NCBI RefSeq assembly: GCF_000372725.1
Contig: NW_005200600.1
Coordinates: forward strand, 627,954-691,953
Source of the DNA: Emiliania huxleyi CCMP1516
Taxonomy: Eukaryota > Haptophyta > Isochrysidales > Noelaerhabdaceae
Length of the DNA stretch: 64,000 nucleotides
Direction: 5' to 3'
Shown: piece by piece, positions 46,682 to 57,754 of the stretch
Numbering within the stretch: position 1 is the stretch's first letter
Layout of the letters: every line of letters starts with the position of its first letter
The notes under the pieces: generated by a model
Told to the model about the DNA's origin: nothing
The model's input: the letters and a program-made list of their open reading frames with translations, nothing else
Databases searched by the model: none
Made by a program: the position numbers and the translations under genes

Positions 46682-47008
46682 GTTGCGGGGTAGTCTCCGG
46701 GCAGCGCGCGGCGAGGCGACTGCACTCTGCAGCATGCCCCTCCGCGAGCACGCGGAGTGAGAGTGTGTGTCTCTGTCGCATCTGTGTGGGGTGCGGGCTG
46801 CCGGCGCCTCGCTCCCGCGCGGCGGACGGGCGGCGCACGTGTGTGTGGGCGCGCAGCACAACGTCGACGTAGAGCACACGGGCTACGGCTTTACGCTAGC
46901 GAGCCAACTTGGAGAGATATGGGAAAAGAAACAGGAACGGACCTCACGAGCGGAGGCGTCGATGCCCTCCTGTGTTTTTCCCATGAAAAATTAAAATTCT
47001 TTTAGTCG

Positions 47009-47479
47009 ATGTCGAAGCTCTTCGTCAGCGCGCTCCTCGCGCTCCTCGCGGGCTGCGACGCGCTGCGCTTGCCGCCGAGCCCAGGGGCGCCAGCGCTCTC
47101 GCGCCGGTCGCTCCTCGCCGGCCTCTCCTCCGCTGCTGCTCTCGGGGCCACGCGAGCCGCCCACGCCGACGGCCTCGGCGATCTCGATGCGCCGGAGGAG
47201 GCGGCGGCTCCCATCAAGGTGAGCGCGGTGCAGGCCGTCACGATCGACGCGTCCAAGCCCAAGCAGCCCAAGGTTGCAAAGCAGTACGCTCGCATCGAGG
47301 TGGCCAGCGGCCTGCCGGCCACCGCGCCTCTGCGCCGCACTGACCCCTGCCACTGTGTGCTGCAGGAGCTGAAGAAGAAGGGCGATCTCGGCGGAGGCGG
47401 GCTGACAGACAAGGAGAGGAAGGAGCTCAACCGGCTCAAGGCGGAGGAGATGTGCGAGATGCTTGGCAGGGGCTGCTAA
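47009..47479 (+). CDS. Predicted thylakoid-lumen protein with twin-arginine transit peptide
   Basis: Exons 47009-47299 and 47366-47479 give 134 residues. An ER-type signal (MSKLFVSALLALLAGCDALR) is followed by a plastid transit region and a twin-arginine lumen signal (SRRSLLAGLSSAAALGATRA, then AHAD). This is the arrangement expected for a lumen protein in an alga with a secondary red plastid. The mature part is about 80 residues and ends in a charged helical region (LTDKERKELNRLKAEEMCEM, then LGRGC). The 66-base intron 47300-47365 is GT-AG and in frame, so the unspliced frame also stays open; the spliced form joins RIE to ELKKKG, which reads better. The function is unknown; a small photosystem or NDH-associated lumen factor is possible. 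Confidence 0.7.
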   Translation: MSKLFVSALLALLAGCDALRLPPSPGAPALSRRSLLAGLSSAAALGATRAAHADGLGDLDAPEEAAAPIKVSAVQAVTIDASKPKQPKVAKQYARIEVASGLPATAPLRRTDPCHCVLQELKKKGDLGGGGLTDKERKELNRLKAEEMCEMLGRGC

Positions 47480-47865
47480 GGCTTCGGCTTCGGCGCGGGC
47501 GCGCCTCTACAACTGTACGCTAGGAGAGGTCGTTTTGAGTAAGTACACTGTGTATGTGTGTGGGGCGGCGGTCGCTCGGACTCTTCGTTTTCCGCTCCCA
47601 CGCTCTCACTCCCGCACGCGCGCAGCGCACCCCGAGGTCCCCGCGAGCTCGAGAGCGGGGGAGAGGCGAGAGGCCGGGAGAGCACCGCGCGCAGAGCGCA
47701 AGTCCGAAGTCGGAATCCCAGTCCGCGCGCCACACTCGCACATTTAAGAGTATGTCGGAATAACGACGCCGGCTCTCACAGCGCAGAGGGGATTCGGGAA
47801 TCCGCGTAAGTCGTGTAACGATATTCGTTGGTCCCCGCGTCGCGGCCGGAGGCACCTCGCGCAAC

Positions 47866-48771
47866 ATGATTTCGTCGCAGATGCTCGACTCACTGGGCTC
47901 TCTCACGTCGGACGGCTTGCTTGGCGCGCGGCGGCCGGCGCGAGAGCCGGCCTCCTCGACGCAGTCCTCGCAGGACTCTCTCTTTGACGACTTTGACGAC
48001 GACCTCGACGCCGGAGACCTCAAGGAGCTCCCACCCCACCGCTCCAAGCCCGCGCACTCGCCATTCCCAGCCCCTTGCACGGCAGTCATCCTTGCCGCAC
48101 CCACCCGCCGCCTGCAGGGCCTGTCCGCCAACCTCGCCGCTGCGGTTGGCGGCAACGCGGCCGTCTTGCATGAGGGCGAGGCGGACGAGGGTGAGATCCG
48201 GTGGGAGGCGCCCAAGGAGGCGGGGCTGCACAACTCGAGCGCCGTCACCGGAGGAGCGGGGCGGCACTGGTACCACGAGGAGGCGGCGGACGAGAGGGTG
48301 GTTGAGGCGGCGCTGGTGAGTGCGACGGAGGCCCTCTCGAGCGGTCCGGCCGCGAGTGGCCAGGCGGTGCAGCCGGCGGAGAGTCTGCCTCCGACCTCAG
48401 CAAGCGCCCTCTTGAGGCCAGCGGGTGAGGGCGTGCCCGCCGCCCCCGTCACCCCGGCCACCGCAGAGCTGCTCGAGGACGACGCGAGGCTGTTTGCGAC
48501 GAATGAGGAGGGCGTGACCAGTAACATCTCTGCCAACCTCATCGCGGCGGCCGACGGCAAGTCGAGCCTCGCCGAGAGCAGCCTGCCCGGCACGTGGCAG
48601 CCTCCGTGCGGGCACGTAGATGCTCCACTCCTGTCGCCGATCCGTCTTTCCGGTGCACACGTCCACGTACTCACGGCTGCGCCCGTCCCGAGCAGGTCTC
48701 AGCACGGGCTCGAAAACTGCCTCAAGGTGGACGAGGCGCTCCATTCGGGGGCGGACTGGTACCGCGACTGA
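47866..48771 (+). CDS. Hypothetical acidic Ser/Ala-rich protein
   Basis: An open frame of 301 residues from ATG at 47866. The start (MISSQMLDSLGSLTSDGLLG) is followed by an acidic patch (DSLFDDFDDDLDAGDLKELP) and long Ala/Ser/Glu-rich stretches (GNAAVLHEGEADEGEIRWEA). Near the C-terminus, WQPPCGHVDAPLLSPIRLSG and VPSRSQHGLENCLKVDEALH look less biased. No domain is recognised. Internal introns are possible; a CCTGCAG acceptor-like word lies near 48111-48117. The acidic patch could be an activation or protein-binding region. Confidence 0.45.
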   Translation: MISSQMLDSLGSLTSDGLLGARRPAREPASSTQSSQDSLFDDFDDDLDAGDLKELPPHRSKPAHSPFPAPCTAVILAAPTRRLQGLSANLAAAVGGNAAVLHEGEADEGEIRWEAPKEAGLHNSSAVTGGAGRHWYHEEAADERVVEAALVSATEALSSGPAASGQAVQPAESLPPTSASALLRPAGEGVPAAPVTPATAELLEDDARLFATNEEGVTSNISANLIAAADGKSSLAESSLPGTWQPPCGHVDAPLLSPIRLSGAHVHVLTAAPVPSRSQHGLENCLKVDEALHSGADWYRD

Positions 48772-51700
48772 TGGGGCCGGGCCTCGGGGAGAGGTTGCGC
48801 GTGGCCACGACGGTGCGATCGGTGGGTGGGCTGCAAAATTTCGTGGCCTTGTGTCATTGCCTCCCTCAGTCTTGACTGTCATTCATCTCAGTTGGTGGTC
48901 GGCCTTACGGCCAGCTTCGGCGGAAAGGGCTAACCCTTCGGTTGCGGTGTGTTGGCGAGATGGCAGACGTTTCGTTGTGTAGAATATACATACGTAAAAA
49001 ACCACCCAACCCCTGCCTATCCGGCACAGCTCGTTTAATCACTGACACTGTGTGGGCGGGGCCCGTGCGAACACAATACACATCTTTCAGGTTTCAGCTT
49101 GTGTGTGTGGGAGCCAGGAGAAACGCGAGAGCACACCATTTCCAGCTCGGATGGGGACGGATGGGGTGTGTCGTGTGAACAGTGCAAAGTGTCTGCAGAG
49201 TCTCCTCACTCCCGCCGCGTCCCGCGCCACCGCCTCCCATATGTGGCCTGCACCCACGGTCGACTCAGGGGTAGCCTCGGCGTAGGAGGCATCGCAGAAT
49301 TGTGTGTGATGTTTATTTACTCACAACTCAGGGTGTGCGTCAATCAGGCGTACGTACGACTCGATGTGTGTATAGTCACAGACAGAGAGGATCGATAGTC
49401 GGACCCGGCGGACTCAGGGCCGGTGCTTTGACGCAGTACAGTGTGCTTCGAGGTAGTATGAACTCAGAACGGCCCCCCGAGAGCGCCTCTTCGACGCCCA
49501 TGGGTCCCGGGGGGTCAGGGGGGTTGCGAGAGGGCCTTGGATATTTTTTGTTTGAATTCTGGAGGCCGTTAAAACATGTAACGTGCGTTCCACGTGCCCG
49601 TCCCCAGCAAGGACAACATGCTAGCCCAGCAGGCCGCTCCCACCGCCGCCCGCGGCGGAGGCAAGGCGGCAAAGGGTGGCAAGGGCGGCGGCAAGGGCGG
49701 TGGCAAGGGTTGTGGCCGTGTGGAGCACCAGACCCACTTTGCGCCGCCGCCCTCAACGCCCGATACTCGGTTGAGCCGGCGGAGCGACGGCGGCAGAGTT
49801 GCGGCCGCCGGCGACCTCACACGGCGTCGAGCGCCGTAGAGACGGCCCCGAGAGCCGCCGCCAGGTGTGCCACGACCGCGGTCGCGAGGCTCGTGGCGAT
49901 GGATGCGCCAGACCCGCTTGCGCCGCCGCCCTCAACGCCCGATACTCGGTCAGAGCCGGCGGAGCGACAGCGGCGGAGTTGCGGCCACCGGCGACCTCTT
50001 CCCCTCGACCACGCCGCCGACCCGTCGACAAGCACACGCGGACTGCCGTCGAGAAGAAGGAGAAGGATGGCGGCGCATCCGGAGCCCGCGGGCGCGGCGT
50101 GGGCGTGGGCGGGCGCGGGCGGACGCGCGGGACACCGCCAGCGGAGGCGGCAATGCCTCTGGCGGCTCTGCAGGCGGCGCGCGGCGCGCCCCTCGCCGGT
50201 CTCCCGCACGCTCCTGAGGGCCGAGAGGGCCGAGAGGCGGGGTCGGTGACCCGGGGGCATGGGCGGTGCGGCCCGCGCCGCGCGCGGGCGCGTGTCAGCC
50301 CGTGAGTGCCGAGATCGGGTCCGTACTTCGACGTAGTATGTGCCCCGGCGGCCCATCTACAGCAGCGGCGAAGTGAGCGTGTTTGTGGTGTTGGTGTGGC
50401 GTCTGAGCTTGGACCTGTGACTAAAGCCGGTTACCACTGATGGATCCCCACCCGAATAACACACAGTGAGCGCCCCAGCGCTTCACTACGCCCTCCGCGC
50501 GAAATCGCTAGTGGTGCTTACGTGCCTTTGAGCTTTGTGGTAGTACATTCATTGTACTTTTGAGTAGTATGGGTACGGTGCCCGGCACCGCCGGCAACGT
50601 TCCTCGTTCGCCCCCGAGTCCCAGGGATGGCTATCGCGGCGCGCCTCCCTTCACAATCCGCGCCCGCTCGTCAATCTTAAAATCGAAGGCTAGCTCAAAA
50701 TCAGTAACCAGCCTCCGGCGGGGCCCCCCGCTACCATCCAAACCCGAGTACCGGTCTACTACTCGAGTATCATACACCGTAGATAGAGGCTCAAGTGTGA
50801 CATAAGTCCCCACACACACATATTACACATACACAAAGCAACTCTCACGACACGGGCACCGGGTGGAGCGGCGGCGGCGGCGGCAGCAGCACGCGCGGGC
50901 GGACGGATTCGGACGGGGCGGAGCAGCGACCGCCTGGGCGGCCGCTGCTCTGTCTGCCAGGCGGCGCGTCTGCCTGCGGGCAGCTCAAACGCGGTCAGGC
51001 GCGGGGAAGCGTGGCGGCGCGGGGAAACGCGGCGGCGGTGGCGGCGGCGGCGGCAGCAGCAGCACGCGCGGGCGGACGGATTCGGACGGGGCGGAGCAGC
51101 GACCGCCTGGGCGGCCGCTGCTCTGTCTGCCAGAGCGCGCCGTCTGCCTGCGCAGCTCGAGCGCGGTCAGGTGCACAGGGAAGCGTGGCGGCGCGGGGAC
51201 GCGCGGCGGCGGTGGCGAGCAGGCGAGCGGCCCGCGCGCGGCGAGGCGGACAGGTGATCGGCAGGCGGGTGATGGGCCGGAGAGTGACCGCGCCCAGCGA
51301 TCGGAGCGAGCCGATCGTCGCTCGGCCGCAGCTGACCTCGAAGGCGTGCGGAGCGCGACTGTCGGTGTCGGGGGGCGGCCGTCATGTGGCGAGGAGGGAG
51401 GACGACAAGTGCGCGTCGTACGGGTCGCTCTTCATCGGCCAGTCGAGCGGACGGTAGCGTCGGTCAAAGCAAAGAGGGCCGGTGAGGCCGGCGAGATTCG
51501 TTGCGAGATACGGTTCGCGCCCAAAGAAGTTTGGACGCTTTGGGACGCGCCGCAAAATCAAGCCCATGGAAAGGGGGCTACTGGGGCGGCCAAATTCACA
51601 CCTCGCGGGACTACTTATGTTTTCGTAAACGTAGTTGTGGCCCCCCGCTACGTCGCACGAGTGCAACCGGGTAGCGGGGGGCTAAAACAGCTGAAGCGTG

Positions 51701-51784
51701 GGCAGAGCGTCCGTTCGACTGTTACATTTTGACGAGCAGCGCAACCTCATAACGCACGCATAAACGCCACAAACACTGACAGAC
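48772..51784. other. Low-complexity and repeat region
   Basis: No confident gene. At 49618-49839 an open frame starts MLAQQAAPTAARGGGKAAKG and continues with Gly/Lys repeats. About 49735-49820 and 49915-50000 are near-identical (CCGCCCTCAACGCCCGATAC). About 50866-50965 and 51045-51135 are another duplicated pair (GCACGCGCGGGCGGACGGAT). At 51449-51732 a stretch with normal composition (EIRCEIRFAPKEVWTLWDAP, then TTYVFVNVVVAPRYVARVQP) may be a gene fragment. Confidence 0.5.
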
Positions 51785-52611
51785 ATGGTCTCTCCCGTGC
51801 CAGCCGTCGCCCCCGACGACAAGTCGTCCACGACGGCCGCCCCGGCCTCCGATGGCGCGGGGGCGTGGCAGGTCCTCCGTGCTCCAATGCCGCCTCCCAG
51901 CTCAGCCAACACTATGAACGCAGCCCCTCCTCCGCTACCCTCGCCATGACCGCCGCAGCCACAATCGCCCTCGCCGCTGCTAGGTCGGCCTTTGCGGTGG
52001 GTGCTGCAAGTCGGCCGGATGCGCTGGCTGCTGCTGCCCGTGCTGCGTCGTTGGTGCGCTGACGCGTGCCAAAGAGAGAGGGGGAGGGCGAGACGCAACA
52101 ACCGAACAAAAGACAGCGAGTCATCTGCTCCGTTGCAGAAAACCGAGAATGCCTTCTACCTAGGAATTCCTGCTTACACACGCGCGCAAGCAATGTGCGA
52201 GTCATCTGCTCCAGGTGCTAACCAGAAGATGATCGAGACGGGAGAGGTCGTCCAGGTGTGTGACGGTGCCGGAGGACTCTGCTGCTTGCACGCGGTCCTT
52301 GGCGGCACCATCCAGGGCGTCGCAATCTTCGCCCTCGGCCCGCTCGCGGGATTGGCTCACTTTGGCTCCCTGGTCGGTGGCTGTTACGTCCGCCCCAACC
52401 TCCGCGAGAAGTACAACATTCCAGGCGCCCGCCCATCAGCCTCCCCCCCCCCCCCCCGCCTCGCAGCCCGCCACTCTTCCCAAAGCGTGTGTTCCGCCTG
52501 CTCTTCCCAGGCAACGCGTGCGGTGACTGCTGCGTTCACTACTGGTGCGGTCCGTGCGCCACCTGCCAGGAGTACGAAGAGCTCACCACGCGGCTCGCTC
52601 CGAAAGCCTAG
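51785..52611 (+). CDS. PLAC8-family cysteine-rich protein
   Basis: Exons 51785-51871, 51984-52053, 52215-52424 and 52511-52611 give 155 residues. The start MVSPVPAVAPDDKSSTTAAP leads to the PLAC8 domain: WQVGLCGGCCKSAGCAGCCC, then a central hydrophobic part (LHAVLGGTIQGVAIFALGPL), the RPNLREKYNIPGN segment, where family members have R..LR.kYgI.G, and the closing cysteine cluster ACGDCCVHYWCGPCATCQEY. PLAC8 proteins are small membrane-associated proteins; plant members affect metal transport or organ size. Introns 1 and 2 are GT-AG and intron 3 (52425-52510) is GC-AG. A 16-base word GCGAGTCATCTGCTCC is duplicated inside intron 2 (about 52118 and 52199), the second copy just before its acceptor. 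Confidence 0.85.
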
Positions 52612-53200
52612 CGCTCCCCCTTTCCTCCCGCGCGCCTTCACACCGCGTGTCCCTCCCATCTCCGCGCGCCCGTCCGATGCGCGGAGAGCCACGGTTCCTA
52701 GCACGGTTCACGTCCGACTGACCGCCCACCTGAGCAGTGTTCGTCCGCCGCGCGCCGGTGGCCTACTCGTAGGACATCTCCAACTTTGCAAAGAAAGACA
52801 TTGCGGCACAGTGTGTGTGTGTAAAGAGAAAGAAACGTTTTCTTGGGAGGATAGCTGCAGATGGCTGGCGAGGTACTTCCAGCCTGCTGGTGGGAACAGC
52901 ACCCAACAGCTAACCTTGTCTCGCCTAGGCTCCCCCCAGCATCTCGGGTTGGCTCGGCACGATAAAAAAACGAGAAAGGGTGGGGGAAGTACGGCGGTCG
53001 GATTCCTCGCTCTTTTTTGTGCATTCTCTATTCATCTTTGCCAGTTTGCTATCAGCGAAAGATCTTGGAGTAATCGATCTTGGAGCACTTGGAGTGGGCA
53101 GTCGGTAACCTCACATCCAGGGCCGGGGAGCTCTAAGAAGCGCACCCACGACCCAGCGGACCAAGAGATGATCGGTATCGGGGTAGCCGTTTACGGGCTA

Positions 53201-53334
53201 GAGAGCCCTAGCCCTGGGGGGTGCGCGTTCGCAGGGAAAGGGCCGTAAAGTAAACACGGGTCTCCGAGGGTTGGCCCCGCGTACCGGGTTTCCCCTTAAG
53301 CTTAACTGCAGGACGCCCCCTCTACTCGGAGCTA
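53201..53334. repeat. 134-base dispersed direct repeat, copy 1
   Basis: The block starting GAGAGCCCTAGCCC, containing AAAGTAAACACGGGTCTCCG and ending CTCTACTCGGAGCTA, recurs at 54503-54635. Here it has no neighbouring Tudor-like gene, so it may be a solo element end. Confidence 0.85.
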
Positions 53335-53459
53335 GTGAACACCACACTGCACACGCCCCACACCACCACTCCGCACTCACTTGCGCAGATGCTTGAGTAG
53401 ACCCCCCCCCCGTCCGAGGGCTCACCCCCCTCTTCCCAGGGCTCCGACCCTCCTTGATT

Positions 53460-53945
53460 CGCTTTCTTGCTCGACTCCCGAGCGTCCATGCGACAGCCGG
53501 TCGTGGTCGTTTCCCTCTCGTTGTTGGTGTCGCTTTCTCCGCTGCCGCCCTTCGTCTTCGCCAGCTTCTCCCGGCTCCACCGATTCCGAAGGTGTCGACG
53601 GCCCGGCCGAGGTCTCCCCAGGCGAATGCGGCGGCATTGGATCCCCTCCGCCTCCCCTCCCGCGCTCCCCGGGGGGTCGGGCCGGCTCTCCTTGGTCGAC
53701 GAATCGCGCCCGCATCCGCGGTCTCTCTATCGTCCTCGGCTCGCCCCCCCCCTCCGCCGACTCCTCCTCGAGCTCGGGGAGGCGTGGCCCTCCTTATCGT
53801 AGTTCACGATGGTCCGACTGTCGCCGCGACGGGTCTGCCCCCGGTGAGCTCGTCTGTCCCGACTCCACTCGCAGAGGCCGAGTCAGCTCATCTCTCACCT
53901 CCTCCGACAACTGACCCCAAGCCTCACCCGGGGCCCTTCGGCCAT
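53460..53945. repeat. Long dispersed repeat, copy 1
   Basis: The segment is clearly related to 55600-55990. Shared words include GGCGGCATTGGAT near the middle and, at the end, CCGACAACTGACCCCAAGCC (CCGACAGCTGACCCCAAGCC in the other copy). Open frames in it are Arg/Pro/Ser-rich and not convincing as genes. Confidence 0.75.
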
Positions 53946-54130
53946 GGCAAAGAAAGAAAGAAAGAAAACGGACAAACTAAGGGAGGGATGGGAGGACGGC
54001 ACGCCGCCACCACACACATGGCCTTCCTGCTCGCTTCGAGCACTTGGAGCACTTGGAGTGCAGTCATTAGCCTCACATCCAGGGCCGGGGAGCTAAGGAG
54101 CGCACCCAGCGGGCCGGATGATCGTCGGGT

Positions 54131-54480
54131 GCGACGGTGTATCATTCACTTTATGCCACCGTTGCATATCCGGATATGCAACGGTGGGATACAGTGAATG
54201 ATACACCGTCGCAAAACTGCATTGGGTCTCGAGTTCGAATCCCGCAGTTCGACTCGGCGCAAAAATCCCATTCGGGCGTTGTCAGGGGGCCGACCCCCCC
54301 CTTAGGGTTGACAAACTCTCGGCCGGTACCCAACCCGGATGCATCTCCGCAGGACCCAGGAATGCAGTTTTGCGACGGTGTATCATTCACTTTATGCCAC
54401 CGTTGCATATCCTTCACTTTATGCCACCGTTTCATATCCGGATATGCAACGGTGGCATAAAGTGAATGATACACCGTCGC
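54131..54480. mobile_element. Palindromic MITE cluster (GCGACGGTGTATC family)
   Basis: A 41+41 base near-perfect palindrome is at 54131-54212. A second, with a partial internal duplication, is at 54372-54480. The inner arms plus AAAACTGCATT / AATGCAGTTTT form inverted repeats of about 52 bases around a core (54223-54360). The core carries a tRNA B-box-like word (GAGTTCGAATCCC) and a CCGACCCCCCCCTTAGG run. The related copy at 27324-27493 carries an assembly gap. Confidence 0.75.
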
Positions 54481-54502
54481 ATCGGGATCGGGTTGCGGGC
54501 AA

Positions 54503-54635
54503 GAGAGCCCTAGCCCCGGGGGTGCGCGTTCGCAGGGCAAGGGCCTTAAAGTAAACACGGGTCTCCGAGGGTTAGTCCGCGCTCCAGGTTTCCCCTACAC
54601 CCCTAGCAGCGGAGCGCCCCCTCTACTCGGAGCTA
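54503..54635. repeat. 134-base dispersed direct repeat, copy 2
   Basis: Copy of the block at 53201-53334. It overlaps the last codons and stop of the minus-strand Tudor/Agenet-like gene (stop at 54623-54625), so the repeat is probably the 3' end of the mobile unit that carries that gene. Confidence 0.85.
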
Positions 54636-55366
54636 AGCGACAGGCTCGGCCCGTGCGGCCTCAGCAAAGGCTGATCGTCCGCCCGCATGGCCTCCTCCTG
54701 CCGCTCGTCGTCCATCTCGTCGAGCAGGTCGGCCAGTTCGCTATGCTGCGCGGTCGCCGCGCGGCGATGCGCGCCCGCTCGCGTCCCCGCGGCGACCGCG
54801 TCCTCCTCGCCGCCGCTCTCCTCGCCGCCGCCCTCCTCGCCGCCGCTCTCCTCGCCCTCTGTGGAGGCCGCCGCATTCGTGCCGTCGGCTGGCGTCGGCA
54901 TCGCGGTCGCGCGCCGCCACTGCTCGTCGTCAAGCATGTGCCAGTACTGCTCGCCCTGGTAGCCGTCGTATTCGACCTCGTGCACGAGCCGGCCGTCCAC
55001 GTCCTCCTCCCGCCCCGCGATGGTGGCCGGCCACCACAAGCCTTGCTCGCCCAGGATCTCGACGTGCGTTCCCGTCTCCACGATGGTGTGCCCCGCCTGC
55101 TTCGCCGTCTCGTCCACCCGCAGCCGCTCCCGCCGCTCCCTCTGGCCCTCCCTCGCCGTCGGAAGGGCGTAGTTCGGACCGCTCTCCTCCACGCCGGCCA
55201 GCACGTCCGCGGCGCTCACCGCCTCGACGTCCGTCGCCTCCTCCGCCGCCGGCTCGGTCGAGCCGCCCGCCGCCTCCCGTCGTCGGCGCTGCCGCTCGCG
55301 CTCGTGGTGTGCTGCTCGGCGCTCGACGCCGCCGCCCTCGTGCACGCACGCCGCCTGCGGTGCCAT
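54623..55366 (-). CDS. Tudor/Agenet-like repeat-associated protein
   Basis: A single exon of 247 residues from ATG at 55366 (MAPQAACVHEGGGVERRAAH). After a charged N-terminus it has VLAGVEESGPNYALPTAREG, a basic segment, then a likely Tudor/Agenet-type small barrel: GTHVEILGEQGLWWPATIAG, then REEDVDGRLVHEVEYDGYQG and YWHMLDDEQWRR. An acidic low-complexity tract (EESGGEEGGGEESGGEED) and the tail ELADLLDEMDDERQEEAMRA follow. The decayed copy at 18840-20304 shares the barrel and the tail and then extends further, so this copy may be a truncated family member. The family looks repeat-borne, because its 3' end is itself a dispersed repeat. A chromatin-binding role is inference from the barrel. Confidence 0.65.
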   Translation of the reverse strand: MAPQAACVHEGGGVERRAAHHERERQRRRREAAGGSTEPAAEEATDVEAVSAADVLAGVEESGPNYALPTAREGQRERRERLRVDETAKQAGHTIVETGTHVEILGEQGLWWPATIAGREEDVDGRLVHEVEYDGYQGEQYWHMLDDEQWRRATAMPTPADGTNAAASTEGEESGGEEGGGEESGGEEDAVAAGTRAGAHRRAATAQHSELADLLDEMDDERQEEAMRADDQPLLRPHGPSLSLSSE

Positions 55367-55599
55367 CTCGCCGCAGCGCGAAGGCCAACCGCAAATTTGC
55401 TTTAACTCCGTGCAAAGCCTCTTCGAACGCGCGAAAGCGCCGGCTTTCGAAACTCGGCGCCCGCCCTCTTTCTGGCCGCGTCCCTCCCCTGTCCTCTCGA
55501 CTGCTTCCCTTTTTTACATACATAAACACTTCTAGCACGTACACGACGTACATCCTCACTCGACGTCACCCCTCGGGGCTTCTCCGTTCGGCAGCCTCC

Positions 55600-55990
55600 C
55601 CCCCTCGGTCCGGAGGAGCCCACCTATCCTCTCGGTCCTCCCCCCACTCGCTTTCCGCTGGTTGGGCAACGGATGCGGGCCCGGCTCCCCCTCCTAGCCT
55701 TTTTCGGCCGCGGCCCCGCCGCCGTCTCGCCCTCTCTGCCTGCTCCTGTTGACTCCGGCTCCGGCGATCCCGTGCCCGACTCCTCGGACGAGGGCGGCGG
55801 CATTGGATCGCCACGCCGCCCCTCCCCGGGAAGTGGGGCCAGCTCTCTTCGGTCGAGGACTCGCGCCCGCCCCCGCGGTCTCTCGGCTCGTCCGTACGCC
55901 CCGACTCTACTCGCAGAGGCCGCGTCAGCTCATCTCTCGCCTCCTCCGACAGCTGACCCCAAGCCCCCCCCGGGGCCCTCCGGCCTCGGC
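55600..55990. repeat. Long dispersed repeat, copy 2
   Basis: Related to 53460-53945; see that entry. The two copies flank the Tudor/Agenet-like gene and the palindromic cluster. Confidence 0.75.
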
Positions 55991-56109
55991 TCCCCAGCTC
56001 GTCGGCGGGTCCGTTACCGTATTGCGGCAACTCTCCCCCCCCCAGCTTCTCCTCCCGGGTACTCCAGCCTCCGGCGGGGCGGTTCCGGATCCCCTAGGCT
56101 ATTCCGAGC

Positions 56110-56580
56110 AGGTCCATACGGAGTGGCGGCGGCGGTGGAGGTGGTGGGGGGGACCGCGGCGGTGGAGAGGGGGGCGGGAGCGGGGGAAGTTGGTGGGGCG
56201 GAGGAGAGGGGGGCGGCGACGGCGATGGGGGAGGCGAAGAGGGTGGTGGCGGAGAGGGCGGGGGCGGGGGGGACGGCGACGGAGCTGGTGGTGGCGGAGA
56301 GGGAGGTGGAGGTAAGGGCGGAGGACTTGGTGGAGGTGGAGAGGGCGGTGGTGGGGATGGTGGTGGCGGAGAGGGTGGTGGCTGGTGCGGCGGCGGAGGC
56401 GCGGACGGTGGCGGGGACGGCGGTGCAGGCGGTGGCGATGGCGGTGGCGGTGGCGGCGGAGAGGGAGGCGGAGATGAAGGAGATGGCGGAGACGGTGGCG
56501 GCGGAGAGGAAGGCGGAGGAGAGGGCAGATGGTTTGGCGGTGGAGGGGAGGGAGGCGAGGGAGATTATAGCGGTGTGTCG
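56110..56580. repeat. GGA/GGT/GGC low-complexity tract
   Basis: About 470 bases of GGAGGTGGA-like units. It gives open frames on both strands (Ala/Glu/Val-rich on the plus strand, His/Leu/Arg- or Ser/Thr-rich on the minus strand) that I regard as artefacts, or at most a Pro-rich wall-protein relic. Confidence 0.7.
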
Positions 56581-57190
56581 TGCGCAAAACGCCACTTGCC
56601 GCGAAAACCTTCACTTTACTGTCACTTCGGGGCAAAAACCGTCACTTGGTAGGCCGGGAAGTTTCGCAGTGACTGTTCGATCCGCACACTGCGCTCCAAG
56701 GTCCAAGTGCTGTCCAAGTGCTGTCTAAGGAGGTGCGCTGGCTGGAGATCCTTGCGGGCGATATGCTAAGAAGAGCGTGCCTCGCAGCGTCCTGGCCAAC
56801 TCTCGCTCCGCGCCATCGTTGCGCGCTTCAAGTCGCTGCAGACGCGCGCACAGGCTGAGGGCAAGAACCGCTGCCTCGCGCTCGGGCCGCCTCGCAATGT
56901 GCGGTAGTTTTGCCGTGCGTGCGAATACTATGCTGAGAGCGCATGTGGCTCTTGGATTTGTATGTTGAAAACTTGTGCTTTCGTTATTCTCTCCTCGTAT
57001 ACGAAAAACTGGCACCGACGACAACATGCGACGTCTGCCGATCAACACTCGACAACTCTTCTACCTCTTACTCGAGTAATCGTGCGCGGCGCCGTCTCGA
57101 GGCGCGCACTAGGCGACGGCTACTGCTGCCAATCACCTAAGGATGGCCATTGCGTAAGGAAAAGCGCGAGACGGCGAGGCCATCGACCGC

Positions 57191-57519
57191 GGTTGGCCCT
57201 GGGCGCGCCTCGTCGCCGCCGTTTTGCCACGTTCCTGTCACTTGGCTGTCACTTTTACCCGTCACTCGGAAACTTCCCGGCTTCCAAGTGACGGAAAGCG
57301 ACGGTTTTGTAAGGGAGTGACGGCCGCCGCAGCCAGGCAGGCCGAAACGGAGGTTGGCCCTGGGCGCGCCTCGTCGCCGCCGTTTTGCCACGACCCACGT
57401 TCCTGTCACTTGGCTGTCACTTTTACCCGTCACTCGGAAACTTCCCGGCTTCCAAGTGACGGAAAGCGACGGTTTTGTAAGGGAGTGACGGCCGCCGCAG
57501 CCAGGCAGGCCGAAACGGA
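57191..57519. repeat. Tandem duplication of about 165 bases
   Basis: The unit GGTTGGCCCTGGGCGCGCCT through GCCGAAACGGAG occurs twice (57191-57351 and 57352-57519); the second copy has an extra ACCCACG. Its words CCGTCACTCGGAAACTTCCC and TTCCAAGTGACGG recur inverted at 56625-56670. Confidence 0.9.
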
Positions 57520-57754
57520 GGTAGAGGGCGGGGGGTTTGACGGCGGCGGGGAGGGCAAGGCGGAGACAGCGGCGGCGGAAAGAGAAGCGGTGGGGAGGCA
57601 GGTAGGGGAGAGGGGGGCGAGGAGTCGGACGGCGGAGGCGAGGGCAAAGGACTTGATGGAGGAGGCCAGGGAGGGGGTTGCAAAGGCGGCGGCGGCCGGA
57701 AGATTTTTCTATTCTCAAAACGCGGCGGGTTGCTAAGGAGAGAGTCGTCTAGCA

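Noticed and set aside
55673..56728. 351-codon Ala/Glu/Val-rich open frame
   Set aside because: It spans dispersed repeat and a GGA/GGT tract; composition is explained by low complexity.
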